DNA of 31,336 bases. It comes from a virus. The position numbers were made by a program, and so were the translations under genes. The notes beneath the pieces are model-generated. The model was not told the origin of the DNA, did no database searches, and saw only the letters and a list, made by a program, of their open reading frames with translations. Position 1 is the stretch's first letter, and each line of letters opens with the position of its first letter. The stretch is from the IMG/VR virus record IMGVR_UViG_3300027906_000082, positions 1 through 31,336 of that record. One strand, 5' to 3'. Shown in pieces: positions 21,433 to 30,390 of this stretch.

Positions 21433-21461
21433 TTGACTTTGTTAACACCTTGTGCTATACT
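21433..21461 (+). promoter_or_regulatory. Strong promoter of the packaging/structural operon
   Basis: TTGACT at 21433-21438, 17 bases, TATACT at 21456-21461. The -10 sits inside the inverted repeat CTATACTTATAG (21455-21466), a possible operator. GGAGG at 21472-21476 is the ribosome site for terS. Confidence 0.85.
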
Positions 21462-21481
21462 TATAGTAACTGGAGGTGCTT

Positions 21482-21928
21482 ATGCGCTTTGAAGACTATA
21501 AGAACCCTAAGACGATAGACAAAAAGCTAACCAAAAAAGAACAGAAGTTTGTTCAATTACTGGTTGATGACAAAGTGGATGTGGTTGTAGCCTACAAGGA
21601 AGCAGGGTATACAGGTAAATCTCCGGGTGTATTCAAACATCGTGCCAACAGAACACAAAGATACCTTTGGCCCCATATTGAAAAACGCATAGAGGAAAAA
21701 GTAAGTGAAACTGCTACAATGGCTCTAGGTGTTTTAGAACAACTACTACAATCAGATTCAGACACAGTGAGACTCAATGCCGCTAGGGATATCCTAAGTA
21801 GAGCAGGGTACGATGCTGTTCAAAGACAGGAGACAACCGTTAAAGAGGTATCTGAGTTATCAGATGAAGAGATAGATAAACAAATAGCTAGACTCGTTGA
21901 AGACAATGTGGTTAAGTTTCCTAAATGA
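21482..21928 (+). CDS. terS: Terminase small subunit, 148 aa
   Basis: ATG at 21482 is chosen because GGAGG lies five bases upstream; an in-frame GTG at 21476 overlaps that site. The N-terminus has the TerS helix-turn-helix pattern LTKKEQKFVQLLVDDKVDV followed by VAYKEAGYTG. The central helices (residues about 70-110, LEQLLQSDSDTVRLNAARDI) suit the oligomerisation region, and the C-terminus is acidic, then VVKFPK. It recognises the phage packaging site and regulates the large subunit, whose gene overlaps it by ATGA. The repeats just upstream may be its target. Confidence 0.85.
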   Translation: MRFEDYKNPKTIDKKLTKKEQKFVQLLVDDKVDVVVAYKEAGYTGKSPGVFKHRANRTQRYLWPHIEKRIEEKVSETATMALGVLEQLLQSDSDTVRLNAARDILSRAGYDAVQRQETTVKEVSELSDEEIDKQIARLVEDNVVKFPK

Positions 21929-23358
21929 GCAATGAAAAAACTCTAGAGCTTTTAAAAGAGAAAAAAAGGCGTGTAGAGGAAAACAGGATAAAGCTATATA
22001 AGCCCTACGATTACCAACAAAAGTTTCACTCCGTTGGACACAGTTCGGCACAAAGAATACTCATGGCGGCTAACAGGGTGGGTAAAACATTCTGCGGAGC
22101 CGCTGAAACAAGTTTCCACATGACGGGAGTATATCCTGATTGGTGGAAGGGACATAAATTTGATCATCCTGTCAGGGTTTGGGCGGCAGGTGAAAGTAAC
22201 GACACCACCAGAGATATCATACAAAGAGAACTTTTCGGTAATCCACAAGACCCTACTAAGTTAGGTCAAGGAGCTTTACCTAAAAGTTTAATCGTATCCA
22301 CGGTGCGTAAACCCGGAGTACCTAATGCTTTTAGTTCGGCTTTGGTCAAACACAAATCAGGAGGTAACTCTAGCATAAGTTTTAAAGCCTATGAACAGGG
22401 ATTTGAGAAGTTCATGGGCGAAGCAGTAGATGTTGTCTGGCTAGACGAGGAACCTAAACAGGAAATTTTTAGTCAGTGTATAACCAGAACAGCAGACACA
22501 GCAGGTATTGTCTATATGACGTTTACCCCGGAAAAAGGGATGACTCAGGTGGTGAGTTCTTTCTTAAACGAATTGAAACCGGGGCAGTCTATGATAACAG
22601 CAACATGGGACGATGTTGAACACTTAGACGATAAGACCAAAGAACAGTTACTAGCTGTTTACAGTCCTGCTGAAAGAGACATGAGATCAAAGGGAATACC
22701 CGTATTTGGTTCAGGGTTGATATTTCCTATAGCTGAAGATGATATTATTTGCGATGATTTTGATATACCTAAACACTATCTTATCTTAGCTGGTATAGAT
22801 TTTGGATATGATCATCCCACCGCAGTTAGTTGGGTAGCTTTAGACCCTGATAACGATGTGATATACGTATACGATGAGTACAGGAGAAGTAAAGAAACAC
22901 CTATAACACACGCTTCAGCTTTAAACTCTAGATCAAGAGGAATACCAGTTGCTTTTCCTCACGATGGATTACAACACGATAAAGGATCGGGAATACAGTT
23001 AGCACAACAATACAGAGATTTAGGAGTGTATATGCTTGCAGATCACTTTACAAATCCACCAGCAGAAGGAAAGTTAAATGGTAATAATTCAGTTGAAGCT
23101 GGTATCAGCGAAATGCTACAACGTTTTGAAACAGGTAGGCTACAAATTTTTAAATCTTGCCAAGAAACCCTTGAAGAACTTAGGTTGTATCATAGAAAAA
23201 ATGGGAAAGTGGTTGCAATCAAAGATGACTTAATATCAGCAATGAGATATGCCACTCTTTCAGTAGAAAGGTTCGGTGAAAAAGCCACGAACAACACCAC
23301 GTACAAGAAGTACAACTTTGATGCTAAGATACAATACGAAAATAGAGGTATTGTATAA
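21925..23358 (+). CDS. terL: Terminase large subunit, 477 aa
   Basis: The DNA-packaging motor and headful/cos nuclease. The N-terminal ATPase has Walker A AANRVGKT (48-55) and Walker B VVWLDEE (170-176), with a coupling-type MTFTP at 198-202. The C-terminal RNase H-like nuclease has acidic residues in AGIDFGYDHPTA (D292) and FPHDGLQ (D347), and a final KDDLISAMRYA. Length is normal for phage TerL. The start ATG overlaps the terS stop; a second in-frame ATG lies near 21934. It acts at the portal encoded two genes downstream. Confidence 0.95.
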   Translation: MSNEKTLELLKEKKRRVEENRIKLYKPYDYQQKFHSVGHSSAQRILMAANRVGKTFCGAAETSFHMTGVYPDWWKGHKFDHPVRVWAAGESNDTTRDIIQRELFGNPQDPTKLGQGALPKSLIVSTVRKPGVPNAFSSALVKHKSGGNSSISFKAYEQGFEKFMGEAVDVVWLDEEPKQEIFSQCITRTADTAGIVYMTFTPEKGMTQVVSSFLNELKPGQSMITATWDDVEHLDDKTKEQLLAVYSPAERDMRSKGIPVFGSGLIFPIAEDDIICDDFDIPKHYLILAGIDFGYDHPTAVSWVALDPDNDVIYVYDEYRRSKETPITHASALNSRSRGIPVAFPHDGLQHDKGSGIQLAQQYRDLGVYMLADHFTNPPAEGKLNGNNSVEAGISEMLQRFETGRLQIFKSCQETLEELRLYHRKNGKVVAIKDDLISAMRYATLSVERFGEKATNNTTYKKYNFDAKIQYENRGIV

Positions 23359-23399
23359 ATTTGTTTAGTTTAGCTATTATTTATAATTGGGAGTTACAG

Positions 23400-23507
23400 A
23401 TGCCAAGCTACAGAGGTAAAAGTTACGGTTACGATAAAAAAGGAATGGAAGCTTACAAAAAGGCAGTACTTAAAAACAAAAAGAAGAAAAAAACAACGAA
23501 AGCTTAA
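23400..23507 (+). CDS. Tiny Lys-rich protein between terL and portal, 35 aa
   Basis: ATG 23400 follows GGGAG by eight bases; TAA is at 23505-23507. The peptide MPSYRGKSYGYDKKGMEAYK ends in a long Lys run (LKNKKKKKTTKA). Small proteins of the same shape (MP..KGK.Y.Y..KG...ykKA.k.kK) are common between terminase and portal in marine phages; their role is unknown and may involve DNA or capsid binding. Confidence 0.7.
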   Translation: MPSYRGKSYGYDKKGMEAYKKAVLKNKKKKKTTKA

Positions 23508-23510
23508 CAC

Positions 23511-25529
23511 ATGGCAAAAATGTCTGATGACGAAATTCTTGCTATTGTTGACAGTGAAATTGAAGAAAGTTCTTCTTTCATAGATTCAGAAGTAAGTACA
23601 CAACGTAAAACTGCTATTGAATATTTCTACGGTGAACCCTTTGGTAACGAAGAAGACGGACGTTCTCAAGTTGTAATTACCGATGTTCAAGACACTATAA
23701 TGTGGATGATGCCTAGTTTAATGCGTATATTCACAAGTGGTAAAGACGTAGTTAGATTTGCACCTGAAGGTCCAGAGGATGTTAGAGTAGCTGAACAAGC
23801 TACTAACTATGTAAACCATGTGTTCTACAAACAGAACAAAGGTTTTGACATACTCTATAATTTCTTCTTCGATGCCTTACTACAAAAAGTAGGTATTGTA
23901 AAACACTACTGGGAAGATGTTGAAAAGACAACTACTGAATCTTACGAAAAACTAACAGAGCAAGAATTTAGTTTAATCTTAGAAGACCCTGAGTTAGAGA
24001 TACTAGAACACACTGAAAATTCTAACATGGTAGAAGTACCTGATCCCCAGACGGGAGAGATGGTAGAAATAGAAGAAGTAAAACACGATGTAACTTTTAC
24101 CAGAACAAAAATAAGCGGTAAAGTTACGGTAGAGAACGTACCTCCAGAAGAGTTTTTAATAAACCGTGGAGCTAAAAGTCTAGAAGATTTTAGATTTGTT
24201 TGTCATCGTTCTCATAAAACCAGATCAGAACTAATAGAAATGGGTTTTGATGAAGAGTTAGTAGAAGGTTTATCCGGTTCTGATTCTAATGCAGATGGTA
24301 TAACCACAAGTCAAGAATACATGGCACGACACGCTTACGATAGTACAAATGTTCTAAGCACAGGGTCAGTATCTAAATCAGAAGACACCGTTGAGGTATT
24401 TGAATCTTATGTTAAGATGGATATGGAAGAATCAGGAGTAGGGGTACTATATAAGATAATACACTCTGGTAACGAAGTTCTAGAAGTAGACCCGGTAGAT
24501 ACCATCCCCTTTAGTTCTATTTGTCCTATACCCATTCCCCATAAGTTCTATGGCTTGTCAGTGGCAGAAACGGTACAAGACATACAGTTAGTTAGAAGTA
24601 CTCTAACCCGTAACTTGTTAGATAATATGTACCTTGCTAACAACGGAAGGTTTCAAGTTGTAGAGGGTCAGGTTAACATAGACGATCTGTTAACTAATCG
24701 TCCCGGTGGTATTGTTCGCACCAGATCACCTAATGCTTTACAACCTATACAGACACCTGCCTTACAACAATACAGCTTTGAAATGCTGGATTATTGGGAA
24801 AAGTTAAAGTCAGGACGAACAGGGGTAAATCCAGCTACACAAGGACTACCTGCTGATATATTAAAGTCGCACGTAACTCAGGGTGCTGTTCAAGGTGCTT
24901 TAAGCAATGCACAAGGGAGAGTAGAACTAATTGCCAGAATATTTGCTGACACGGGTGTTCGTAGTATGTTCAAGAGTATCTATAATTTAATACAAAGATA
25001 CGAAGATGGTAAAAAAGTACTACGTTTAAACAACGACTATTACGAGGTTGATCCTTCAAGTTGGAAAGAAGACCTTGATGTAAACATTGAAGTCGGTTTA
25101 GGTTACGGAGATCAAGATGTTAGGCTTAATAATTTATCTAGTTACGCAGGTCTTGTAGAGAAAATAGCTCAACAGACGGACAATATAGTTTCACCAGAAA
25201 ATATATATAATTTAGCCAAAGAAATTGGTACAGAGATGGGTATTAAAGATACTGATCAATATATAAGCCCACCTCAACCAGTAGAGCCACCTCCTCCAAC
25301 AGCGCAGGAACAACTTGCACAGGCACAAGCTCAAGCACTAGTGATGGAAGCAGAGACTTCTAGGATGGAAGCGGAAGTTAAGCAAAACGAGTTACAGATA
25401 AAAGCAGGTAAGCTTGAACTTGAAAGATTAGAATTAGAAAATAATATTAACCTAAAGAAAGAAGAGATCAAGTTAAAAGGAGTAGAACTTGGATATGAGA
25501 TGTCTTCTAACAGAAACGTAAAGGCTTAG
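23511..25529 (+). CDS. Portal (head-tail connector) protein, 672 aa
   Basis: Large portal of the podovirus type. The N-terminus has RKTAIEYFYGEPFGNEEDGR, then IMWMMPSLMRIFTSGKDVV, typical of P22-like portals. A mid-section beta/acidic insert follows (about 150-215). The clip/stem region includes FYGLSVAETVQDIQLVRSTL and LANNGRFQVVEG. Residues about 595-660 are a long Gln/Glu/Lys coiled coil, matching the barrel helix. It forms the dodecameric ring for DNA passage and docks TerL. The start ATG at 23511 has no strong ribosome site; ATG 23520 is an alternative. Confidence 0.88.
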   Translation: MAKMSDDEILAIVDSEIEESSSFIDSEVSTQRKTAIEYFYGEPFGNEEDGRSQVVITDVQDTIMWMMPSLMRIFTSGKDVVRFAPEGPEDVRVAEQATNYVNHVFYKQNKGFDILYNFFFDALLQKVGIVKHYWEDVEKTTTESYEKLTEQEFSLILEDPELEILEHTENSNMVEVPDPQTGEMVEIEEVKHDVTFTRTKISGKVTVENVPPEEFLINRGAKSLEDFRFVCHRSHKTRSELIEMGFDEELVEGLSGSDSNADGITTSQEYMARHAYDSTNVLSTGSVSKSEDTVEVFESYVKMDMEESGVGVLYKIIHSGNEVLEVDPVDTIPFSSICPIPIPHKFYGLSVAETVQDIQLVRSTLTRNLLDNMYLANNGRFQVVEGQVNIDDLLTNRPGGIVRTRSPNALQPIQTPALQQYSFEMLDYWEKLKSGRTGVNPATQGLPADILKSHVTQGAVQGALSNAQGRVELIARIFADTGVRSMFKSIYNLIQRYEDGKKVLRLNNDYYEVDPSSWKEDLDVNIEVGLGYGDQDVRLNNLSSYAGLVEKIAQQTDNIVSPENIYNLAKEIGTEMGIKDTDQYISPPQPVEPPPPTAQEQLAQAQAQALVMEAETSRMEAEVKQNELQIKAGKLELERLELENNINLKKEEIKLKGVELGYEMSSNRNVKA

Positions 25530-25533
25530 AAAA

Positions 25534-25830
25534 ATGGCAAGACAAAATAACTTCATGACAATACACTCTAGTGAAAACCTAGCGGCAACTACGTCTTCAG
25601 GGGCATCTAGATCAGCGGCAACACCAGTGGGAATAAACTATGTGAGGATATCTTCTTCAGCTTTAGCTTATGTTAAGTTAGATAGTGCCGCTCCAACTGC
25701 AACGGTAGCTTCTGGAATAGCAGTTAACGTTGGAGAACCTATCACAGTTGTTATTAAAGAGGGTTTTAAAGTTGCATCTATAACAGCATCAGGAACAGCC
25801 ACGGTCAATATAACTTGGCTAGAAGGCTAG
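25534..25830 (+). CDS. Small beta-rich structural-type protein, 98 aa
   Basis: Starts four bases after the portal stop. Ser/Thr/Ala/Val-rich with alternating strands (GINYVRISSSALAYVKL; GEPITVVIKEGFKVASIT; TATVNITWLEG). It looks like a small phage decoration or fibre-associated domain. No motif is diagnostic. It is not long enough to be a major capsid protein. Confidence 0.65.
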   Translation: MARQNNFMTIHSSENLAATTSSGASRSAATPVGINYVRISSSALAYVKLDSAAPTATVASGIAVNVGEPITVVIKEGFKVASITASGTATVNITWLEG

Positions 25831-25841
25831 GGGAGGATTAA

Positions 25842-26615
25842 TTGGCTACTAATAAAAAAATAACGGAGTTAACAGAGTTATCCGAAGTTAATTTAGCGGC
25901 TGATGATGTTCTAGCTATTGTTGATATAAGCGAAGGTACAACGCACAAAATACGTAAAGACACTCTTGCATCTGCTTTGTCAGGTGTATCTAGTATAACA
26001 GCTACAAGTCCTATTGCTAGAGACAATGCTATAGGTTCAGTTACAATTAGTTTAGGTACTGTTCCAGTTAACAAGGGTGGTACAGGTTCTACTACTGCAA
26101 GTGCCGCTAGAACTGCTTTAGGTTTAGGTACAATAGCTACACAAGCATCTGACAGTGTAAGTATATCAGGAGGTTCTATAGCAGGTTTATCTGCTTTAGC
26201 CACAAACAATGCTAAGATAACAGGTCTTGCCGTAGGTACTGCTTTAACAGACAGTGTAACACTTGGACAAGCTCAGAACGCTTCGATGAATTTTGCTCAA
26301 GACACAGGGGGTGCTAATGCTTACGTTATAGCCCCTAGTCCAGCAATAACCAGTTATGTAGCTGGACAAGTATTTTATTTTGATGCAGATAATAACAACA
26401 CGGGTGCTTCTACTTTAAACGTTAGTGGACTAGGGGTTAAGGCAATACAAAACAATGGGTCAGCTTTATCAGCAAATCAAGTATTAGCCGCTGGACTTAC
26501 TGGTGTTATCTACGATGGTACACAATTTCAACTTTTAACCGTAAACTCATCTAATTTCGTTACTGCTACTGATGCGGCATCTACCGCTACAGCTTTAGCT
26601 ATCGCATTAGGATAA
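25842..26615 (+). CDS. Tail fibre-like protein with TTG start, 257 aa
   Basis: TTG at 25842 is the only sensible start and follows a strong GGGGAGGA ribosome site. The N-terminus KKITELTELSEVNLAADDVL is a typical adaptor seen in many phage fibre proteins. Residues about 75-100 contain VNKGGTGSTTASAARTALGL, a classic tail-fibre repeat element. The rest is low-complexity Ala/Ser/Thr/Gly beta sequence (FYFDADNNNTGASTLNVSG). A structural fibre or fibre-connector role is well supported; the receptor is unknown. Confidence 0.75.
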   Translation: MATNKKITELTELSEVNLAADDVLAIVDISEGTTHKIRKDTLASALSGVSSITATSPIARDNAIGSVTISLGTVPVNKGGTGSTTASAARTALGLGTIATQASDSVSISGGSIAGLSALATNNAKITGLAVGTALTDSVTLGQAQNASMNFAQDTGGANAYVIAPSPAITSYVAGQVFYFDADNNNTGASTLNVSGLGVKAIQNNGSALSANQVLAAGLTGVIYDGTQFQLLTVNSSNFVTATDAASTATALAIALG

Positions 26616-26626
26616 AGGAGTAAATA

Positions 26627-26953
26627 ATGGCAAATACTTTCCACATGGTTTCAGCAGATATTACCACAAGTGATCCTACGATACTAACTGCTGGTTCTGG
26701 AGAAACACTTGTAATAGTAGGATTTCAAGTTGCTAACGTTCATGCAACTACAGCTTCTTGGCTGACTGCCACTGTATACCAATCAGGCGGTAGTACAAAC
26801 TCAATCTTAGCTAAAGAGATAAATATACCAGTTAACGATGCTTTTAGCCCAATGCAAGGGAAGTTAGTGTTAGAAACTGGTGACTACATAAAGTGTGATG
26901 CTCAAGCGAACTCAAGTTTAGAAGCTACAATTTCTTACTTAAAGGTAACATAA
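26627..26953 (+). CDS. Small structural-type protein, 108 aa
   Basis: Good AAAGGAG ribosome site. A predicted all-beta protein: GETLVIVGFQVANVHATTAS, WLTATVYQSGG, GKLVLETGDYIKCDAQANSS, LEATISYLKV. It resembles small virion decoration or fibre-base proteins encoded among phage fibre genes. The specific function is unknown. Confidence 0.65.
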   Translation: MANTFHMVSADITTSDPTILTAGSGETLVIVGFQVANVHATTASWLTATVYQSGGSTNSILAKEINIPVNDAFSPMQGKLVLETGDYIKCDAQANSSLEATISYLKVT

Positions 26954-26954
26954 A

Positions 26955-27890
26955 ATGGGTGGGTACATATCAGGTATCTCTCCAACCTTACGGGAGCTAG
27001 TTACACCTACAGTAGATGTATTCGCTGACGGTGTTGGATTTAATGACGGTTCTAGCACATACATTGATCTTAGTGCTAATCCGGGCAATGAGAATAATGT
27101 TCACATCACTTTTGATGGAGTAACTCAGCATCACGATACGTATACTGTATCAGGTGTAAGAGTTACCTTTGATGCCGCCATCCCTACAGGTACATCAAAG
27201 ATAGAAGCACGTTATGCACAAGAGCATCCTAATTATATGGTTACTCAAGATAATAGTATAACTAACGCTAAAATGGCTGACGATGCAATTGGTGTTGCAG
27301 AGCTATCAGCTTCGGGAACAGCTTCATCTAGTACATATCTTAGAGGTGATAACTCTTGGGGAGCCGTGGGTGGTGCTGGCTCAGTTTTAGAGGTTGTTCC
27401 ATTAGTATGTGATGGTCGATCTGTTACTGTTGGTAGTGGAACATATACAGCGCAAGATGTAACATCAGCGCAAATTCCAACGGCAAGCTATGCTGATTTT
27501 TCAGGAAGCTTAATAGCTTACACACCTCCGTCTGGCGCACAGGCTGTAATTTATAATTTCCAGTATGGCTATGGATACGAAGATGGCAATCAGATGCACC
27601 ATATGAAATTCTATATTGATTCTGATGAAGTAACAAACGCAAGGAGAGGTTCATCTAGTTACGGCTATTCCGATCACCTAGACACTTATCGTTGGATTAT
27701 TACGATTGGTGATGGAAATGAAACAGCAACAGGAAAGTTAGCGTCTTGGAGTTCAAGTAAAACATTAAAACTACAAGTTAGAGCTTACAGTACAAGTCAT
27801 CAATCTAAGTTACATGAGACAGATTATTGGGATGGGGCTGGAGGAAGTCATCTTATAGTTCCAACACTTACAGTTACAGCGATAGGTTAG
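26955..27890 (+). CDS. Tail fibre protein 1, 311 aa
   Basis: The N-terminal domain (about 20-100) includes VHITFDGVTQHHDTYTVSG and VTFDAAIPTGTSKIEARY, a phage fibre domain with the F/VDGV-Q....Y.VSG core. Next comes DNSITNAKMADDAIG and SSTYLRGDNSWGAVGG, a common fibre linker. Residues 150-311 form a distinct beta-rich C-terminal domain with aromatic/His-rich segments (QYGYGYEDGNQMHHMKFYID), likely the receptor-binding part. The next small gene looks like its assembly chaperone. Confidence 0.8.
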   Translation: MGGYISGISPTLRELVTPTVDVFADGVGFNDGSSTYIDLSANPGNENNVHITFDGVTQHHDTYTVSGVRVTFDAAIPTGTSKIEARYAQEHPNYMVTQDNSITNAKMADDAIGVAELSASGTASSSTYLRGDNSWGAVGGAGSVLEVVPLVCDGRSVTVGSGTYTAQDVTSAQIPTASYADFSGSLIAYTPPSGAQAVIYNFQYGYGYEDGNQMHHMKFYIDSDEVTNARRGSSSYGYSDHLDTYRWIITIGDGNETATGKLASWSSSKTLKLQVRAYSTSHQSKLHETDYWDGAGGSHLIVPTLTVTAIG

Positions 27891-27898
27891 GAAAGATT

Positions 27899-28054
27899 AT
27901 GTCAGATTATAAAATACTACGAAGAGTTCAGTATCCTCCTATCAATCATTTCCTTGAAGCTGTTCACGATAAGGAAAAAGGTGATGACACTAAATATAAA
28001 GCTTGGGTTGTCGCTTGTGACAAAGTGAAATCCGACTTTCCAAAGGGGGATTAA
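27899..28054 (+). CDS. Small tail-fibre assembly chaperone-like protein, 51 aa
   Basis: ATG at 27899 with AGGAAAG upstream; the longer frame from 27827 would overlap the fibre gene and lacks support. The sequence LRRVQYPPINHFLEAVHDKE, then YKAWVVACDKVKSDFPKGD, has the R..-YP-.-..-L-a-...D...-..a-v..-K-..-.PK pattern of short phage tail assembly proteins (XkdW-like). The same pattern recurs in the gene at 30391. Confidence 0.65.
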   Translation: MSDYKILRRVQYPPINHFLEAVHDKEKGDDTKYKAWVVACDKVKSDFPKGD

Positions 28055-28984
28055 ATGAGTAATTATCTAACTGGTCTAGCTCAACTCAATCCTCAAGTGA
28101 AACGTCATAATGGTGGCACTACTACTCTTACATTAGATGAGAATGGAACTACTAATGCAACGATGCTCTATGTTAATGGTGTAGCACAAACACCGGGAAT
28201 AGATTTTAACGTCAGTGGTGCAACACTTACCTGTACTTCAACTCTACCAGCCGGAACCAATATTGCTACAACTATCCAGTATTTTAATACAGGCATAGTT
28301 AATGCTCCCGCAGACAATTCGGTCACGGGGGCTAAACTAGATGTCTCATTAGTTCAAGGCGATGTTCTAACGGCAACTGGCACAGACACATTAGCTCGAT
28401 TAGGAAAAGGTACTGCTAATCAAAAACTTTCGATGAACTCAGCCGCCAATGCTGTTGAATGGCAGACGGTAGCTGGTGGGGGCTACGAGTTTGTTAGTGC
28501 AATAACAGCTAGTGATGATGCAACAGTAGCATTTACAAACATGGTCAGCGGATACGATTATCAGTATCGTTGGAGCAATTTAACACCAGCTACGAATGAC
28601 GCACTGTTTAAAGCAGAACTTGGAACAAGTGGACCTTCTTATTTAACAAGTGGATATTTGGGTACAACAATGGAAGTAAATTCTAGTGCTTCTGTTACGT
28701 CATATGAATACACTACTTATATGGCAATTTCTGCTAATTCAATGGACGGAACCGAACCAGATTCTGGTGCTGGACACTGGGATGTTTTTGATCCAGCGGG
28801 ATCAGGGGTAACAAAAATCATGGGGCGAAGCATCAATCGAAACTCTGGGCATACTTTTTATAATTCTTTACAGCATTGGTATCACGATACTGCCGCTTCC
28901 CATGTAGCAGTAAAATTTTACTTCTCAAGTGGTAATGTAGAAGCTGGCGTATTTGTACAATATCGCAGAAAACTTTCGGCATAA
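28055..28984 (+). CDS. Tail fibre protein 2, 309 aa
   Basis: The N-terminal half parallels fibre 1: LYVNGVAQTPGIDFNVSG, TLPAGTNIATTIQYF, then DNSVTGAKLDVSLVQ. The C-terminal half (YEFVSAITASDDATVAFTN onward to FVQYRRKLSA) is a different domain, shared with the 190-aa gene at 29297. A two-domain adaptor plus receptor-binding tip is the likely design. It is followed by a tail-assembly chaperone gene. Confidence 0.8.
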   Translation: MSNYLTGLAQLNPQVKRHNGGTTTLTLDENGTTNATMLYVNGVAQTPGIDFNVSGATLTCTSTLPAGTNIATTIQYFNTGIVNAPADNSVTGAKLDVSLVQGDVLTATGTDTLARLGKGTANQKLSMNSAANAVEWQTVAGGGYEFVSAITASDDATVAFTNMVSGYDYQYRWSNLTPATNDALFKAELGTSGPSYLTSGYLGTTMEVNSSASVTSYEYTTYMAISANSMDGTEPDSGAGHWDVFDPAGSGVTKIMGRSINRNSGHTFYNSLQHWYHDTAASHVAVKFYFSSGNVEAGVFVQYRRKLSA

Positions 28985-29006
28985 TTTTTAACAATAGGAG
29001 ACTACA

Positions 29007-29297
29007 GTGGCAAGACATCATATGACCAACGAAGGTAAAGTACCTTTTACAGCAGAAGAAGAAAAAGCTCGTGATGCTCAAGAAAAAGAATGGGCAGACA
29101 AAGCCGCTGAAAGAGCATGGGCAAGTTTACGCCAAGAACGTGATCTTAAATTAGCTAGTACAGATTGGATGGCTTCTTCGGATGTGACACTTAGCGATGA
29201 GTGGAAAAAGTATCGTAAAGATTTAAGAGATTTTCCAGCAACCCTAGATGATGCCAAGGTAGTTAAAGAATACACTTGGCCTTCGGAGCCTAGCTAA
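29007..29297 (+). CDS. Phage tail assembly chaperone-like protein, 96 aa
   Basis: GTG start at 29007, six bases after AGGAG. The C-terminal half reads LRQERDLKLASTDWMASSDV, WKKYRKDLRDFPATL and EYTWPSEP. This R..-.L..-sDW......-...W..YR..LRd.P.......-WP.-P arrangement is the hallmark of a widespread tail-fibre assembly chaperone family. The N-terminal half is a charged helix. It probably helps fold or trimerise the neighbouring fibres. Confidence 0.82.
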   Translation: MARHHMTNEGKVPFTAEEEKARDAQEKEWADKAAERAWASLRQERDLKLASTDWMASSDVTLSDEWKKYRKDLRDFPATLDDAKVVKEYTWPSEPS

Positions 29298-29869
29298 TGA
29301 CGGCAACTAAAATAACTCCCGGTCTTATCACTAGTATAGCTGGTGTAGCTGGAGGAGGTGGTTGGGAATATGTGTCTACTGTAACAGCTAGTTCAAGTTC
29401 AACTCTTGATTTTACAAATATGACAACGGGTTACGATTGGCAGTACGAAATGCAAAATATAATGCCCGGAACCAATCAAGTTTATATTAGAGGATACCTT
29501 GGTGTCGCTGGACCAACCTATAGAACAAGCTCATATGCAGATTTAGGTTGTACCGTTTGGTCAAGTGGCACTAGTTCTGCAACTGCATCAACTTCACACA
29601 TACAATTTGGTTACGCTCAAACAGGAAGTGCATCTGGCAAAGGTGTTCCATATATGATCCTCACTTTATTTGATCCAGCTAACTCTGGAACTAAAACAGT
29701 GTACGATAAAAAGGGAAATTGGCGATATTATCACGACAGTAGTTATTCAAACGAAATGGGTGGAGGTGATTATACATCAGCCGAAGCTCATACTTGTGTA
29801 AGATTTTACCCTGATAGTGGCAATTTTGCTTCGGGACTTATAAAACAATATCGGAGACCAAACGCATGA
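29297..29869 (+). CDS. Tail fibre tip-like protein, 190 aa (paralogue of fibre 2 C-terminus)
   Basis: A short start (MTATKITPGLITSIAGVAGG) followed by WEYVSTVTASSSSTLDFTNM, TGYDWQYEMQNIMPGTNQVY and, at the end, CVRFYPDSGNFASGLIKQYR. These line up with the fibre 2 C-terminal domain (TNMVSGYDYQY, FYFSSGNVEAGVFVQYRR). It therefore appears to be a stand-alone copy of that tip domain without the N-terminal adaptor. TAATG joins it to the chaperone gene upstream. Confidence 0.75.
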   Translation: MTATKITPGLITSIAGVAGGGGWEYVSTVTASSSSTLDFTNMTTGYDWQYEMQNIMPGTNQVYIRGYLGVAGPTYRTSSYADLGCTVWSSGTSSATASTSHIQFGYAQTGSASGKGVPYMILTLFDPANSGTKTVYDKKGNWRYYHDSSYSNEMGGGDYTSAEAHTCVRFYPDSGNFASGLIKQYRRPNA

Positions 29870-30384
29870 GTATAACCAAAGTAAACGCAGACGTTCTTGA
29901 TCTCACTGATGCTTATGCCTTCACTGGTGCTGTTAGTGGTGCTGGTAAAATCCTTCAAGTTCTTTATGCAACAAGTCATGAGTATATAACTTCAACAACT
30001 TTAAGTGCTTTCGATGATTCTATAATGCAGATTGGAGAGGGGGTCGAGGTACTCACGAGGGCAATTACACCAGCCAGTGCTTCAAATTTATTAAAGATTG
30101 AATTTTTTAGCTGTGTTGGTGGAACAGAAAATTACAAAACGTGGGGCATATTTCAGGATACCACAGCAAATGCACTCGCTAGTGGATATAATTATACTCA
30201 TTATTCAAATGATATTTCTTTATCCACTGTCATTGTTGCTGGAACAACCAATGCAACAACAATTCGAGCGCGTGTAGCCAATACATCTGGAACAGTTTCT
30301 GTGAATGGATATGCAACCTCTGGTTATCCAATTGGAGGTGATACTCCACATACAACTTTAATCGTTACCGAAATTTCAGCGTAG
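29866..30384 (+). CDS. Tail fibre tip-like protein, 172 aa
   Basis: ATGA overlap with the previous gene. The N-terminal peptide MSITKVNADVLDLTDAYAFT leads into a beta domain beginning GKILQVLYATSHEY and containing GVEVLTRAITPASASNLLKI, LASGYNYTHYSND and PHTTLIVTEIS. Such ILQV...T....TP.SASNKL domains are common phage fibre tips. The sequence differs from the 28055/29297 tip domain, giving the phage a second type of tip. Confidence 0.7.
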   Translation: MSITKVNADVLDLTDAYAFTGAVSGAGKILQVLYATSHEYITSTTLSAFDDSIMQIGEGVEVLTRAITPASASNLLKIEFFSCVGGTENYKTWGIFQDTTANALASGYNYTHYSNDISLSTVIVAGTTNATTIRARVANTSGTVSVNGYATSGYPIGGDTPHTTLIVTEISA

Positions 30385-30390
30385 GAAAAT

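Noticed and set aside
21216-21518. 100-codon plus-strand frame across the noncoding region
   Set aside because: It runs through the iterons, the C7 tract, the late promoter and into terS in the wrong frame; composition is not protein-like.
27827-28054. 75-codon version of the 51-aa chaperone-like gene
   Set aside because: The first 24 codons lie inside the fibre gene and are unlike chaperone sequence; ATG 27899 has a ribosome site.
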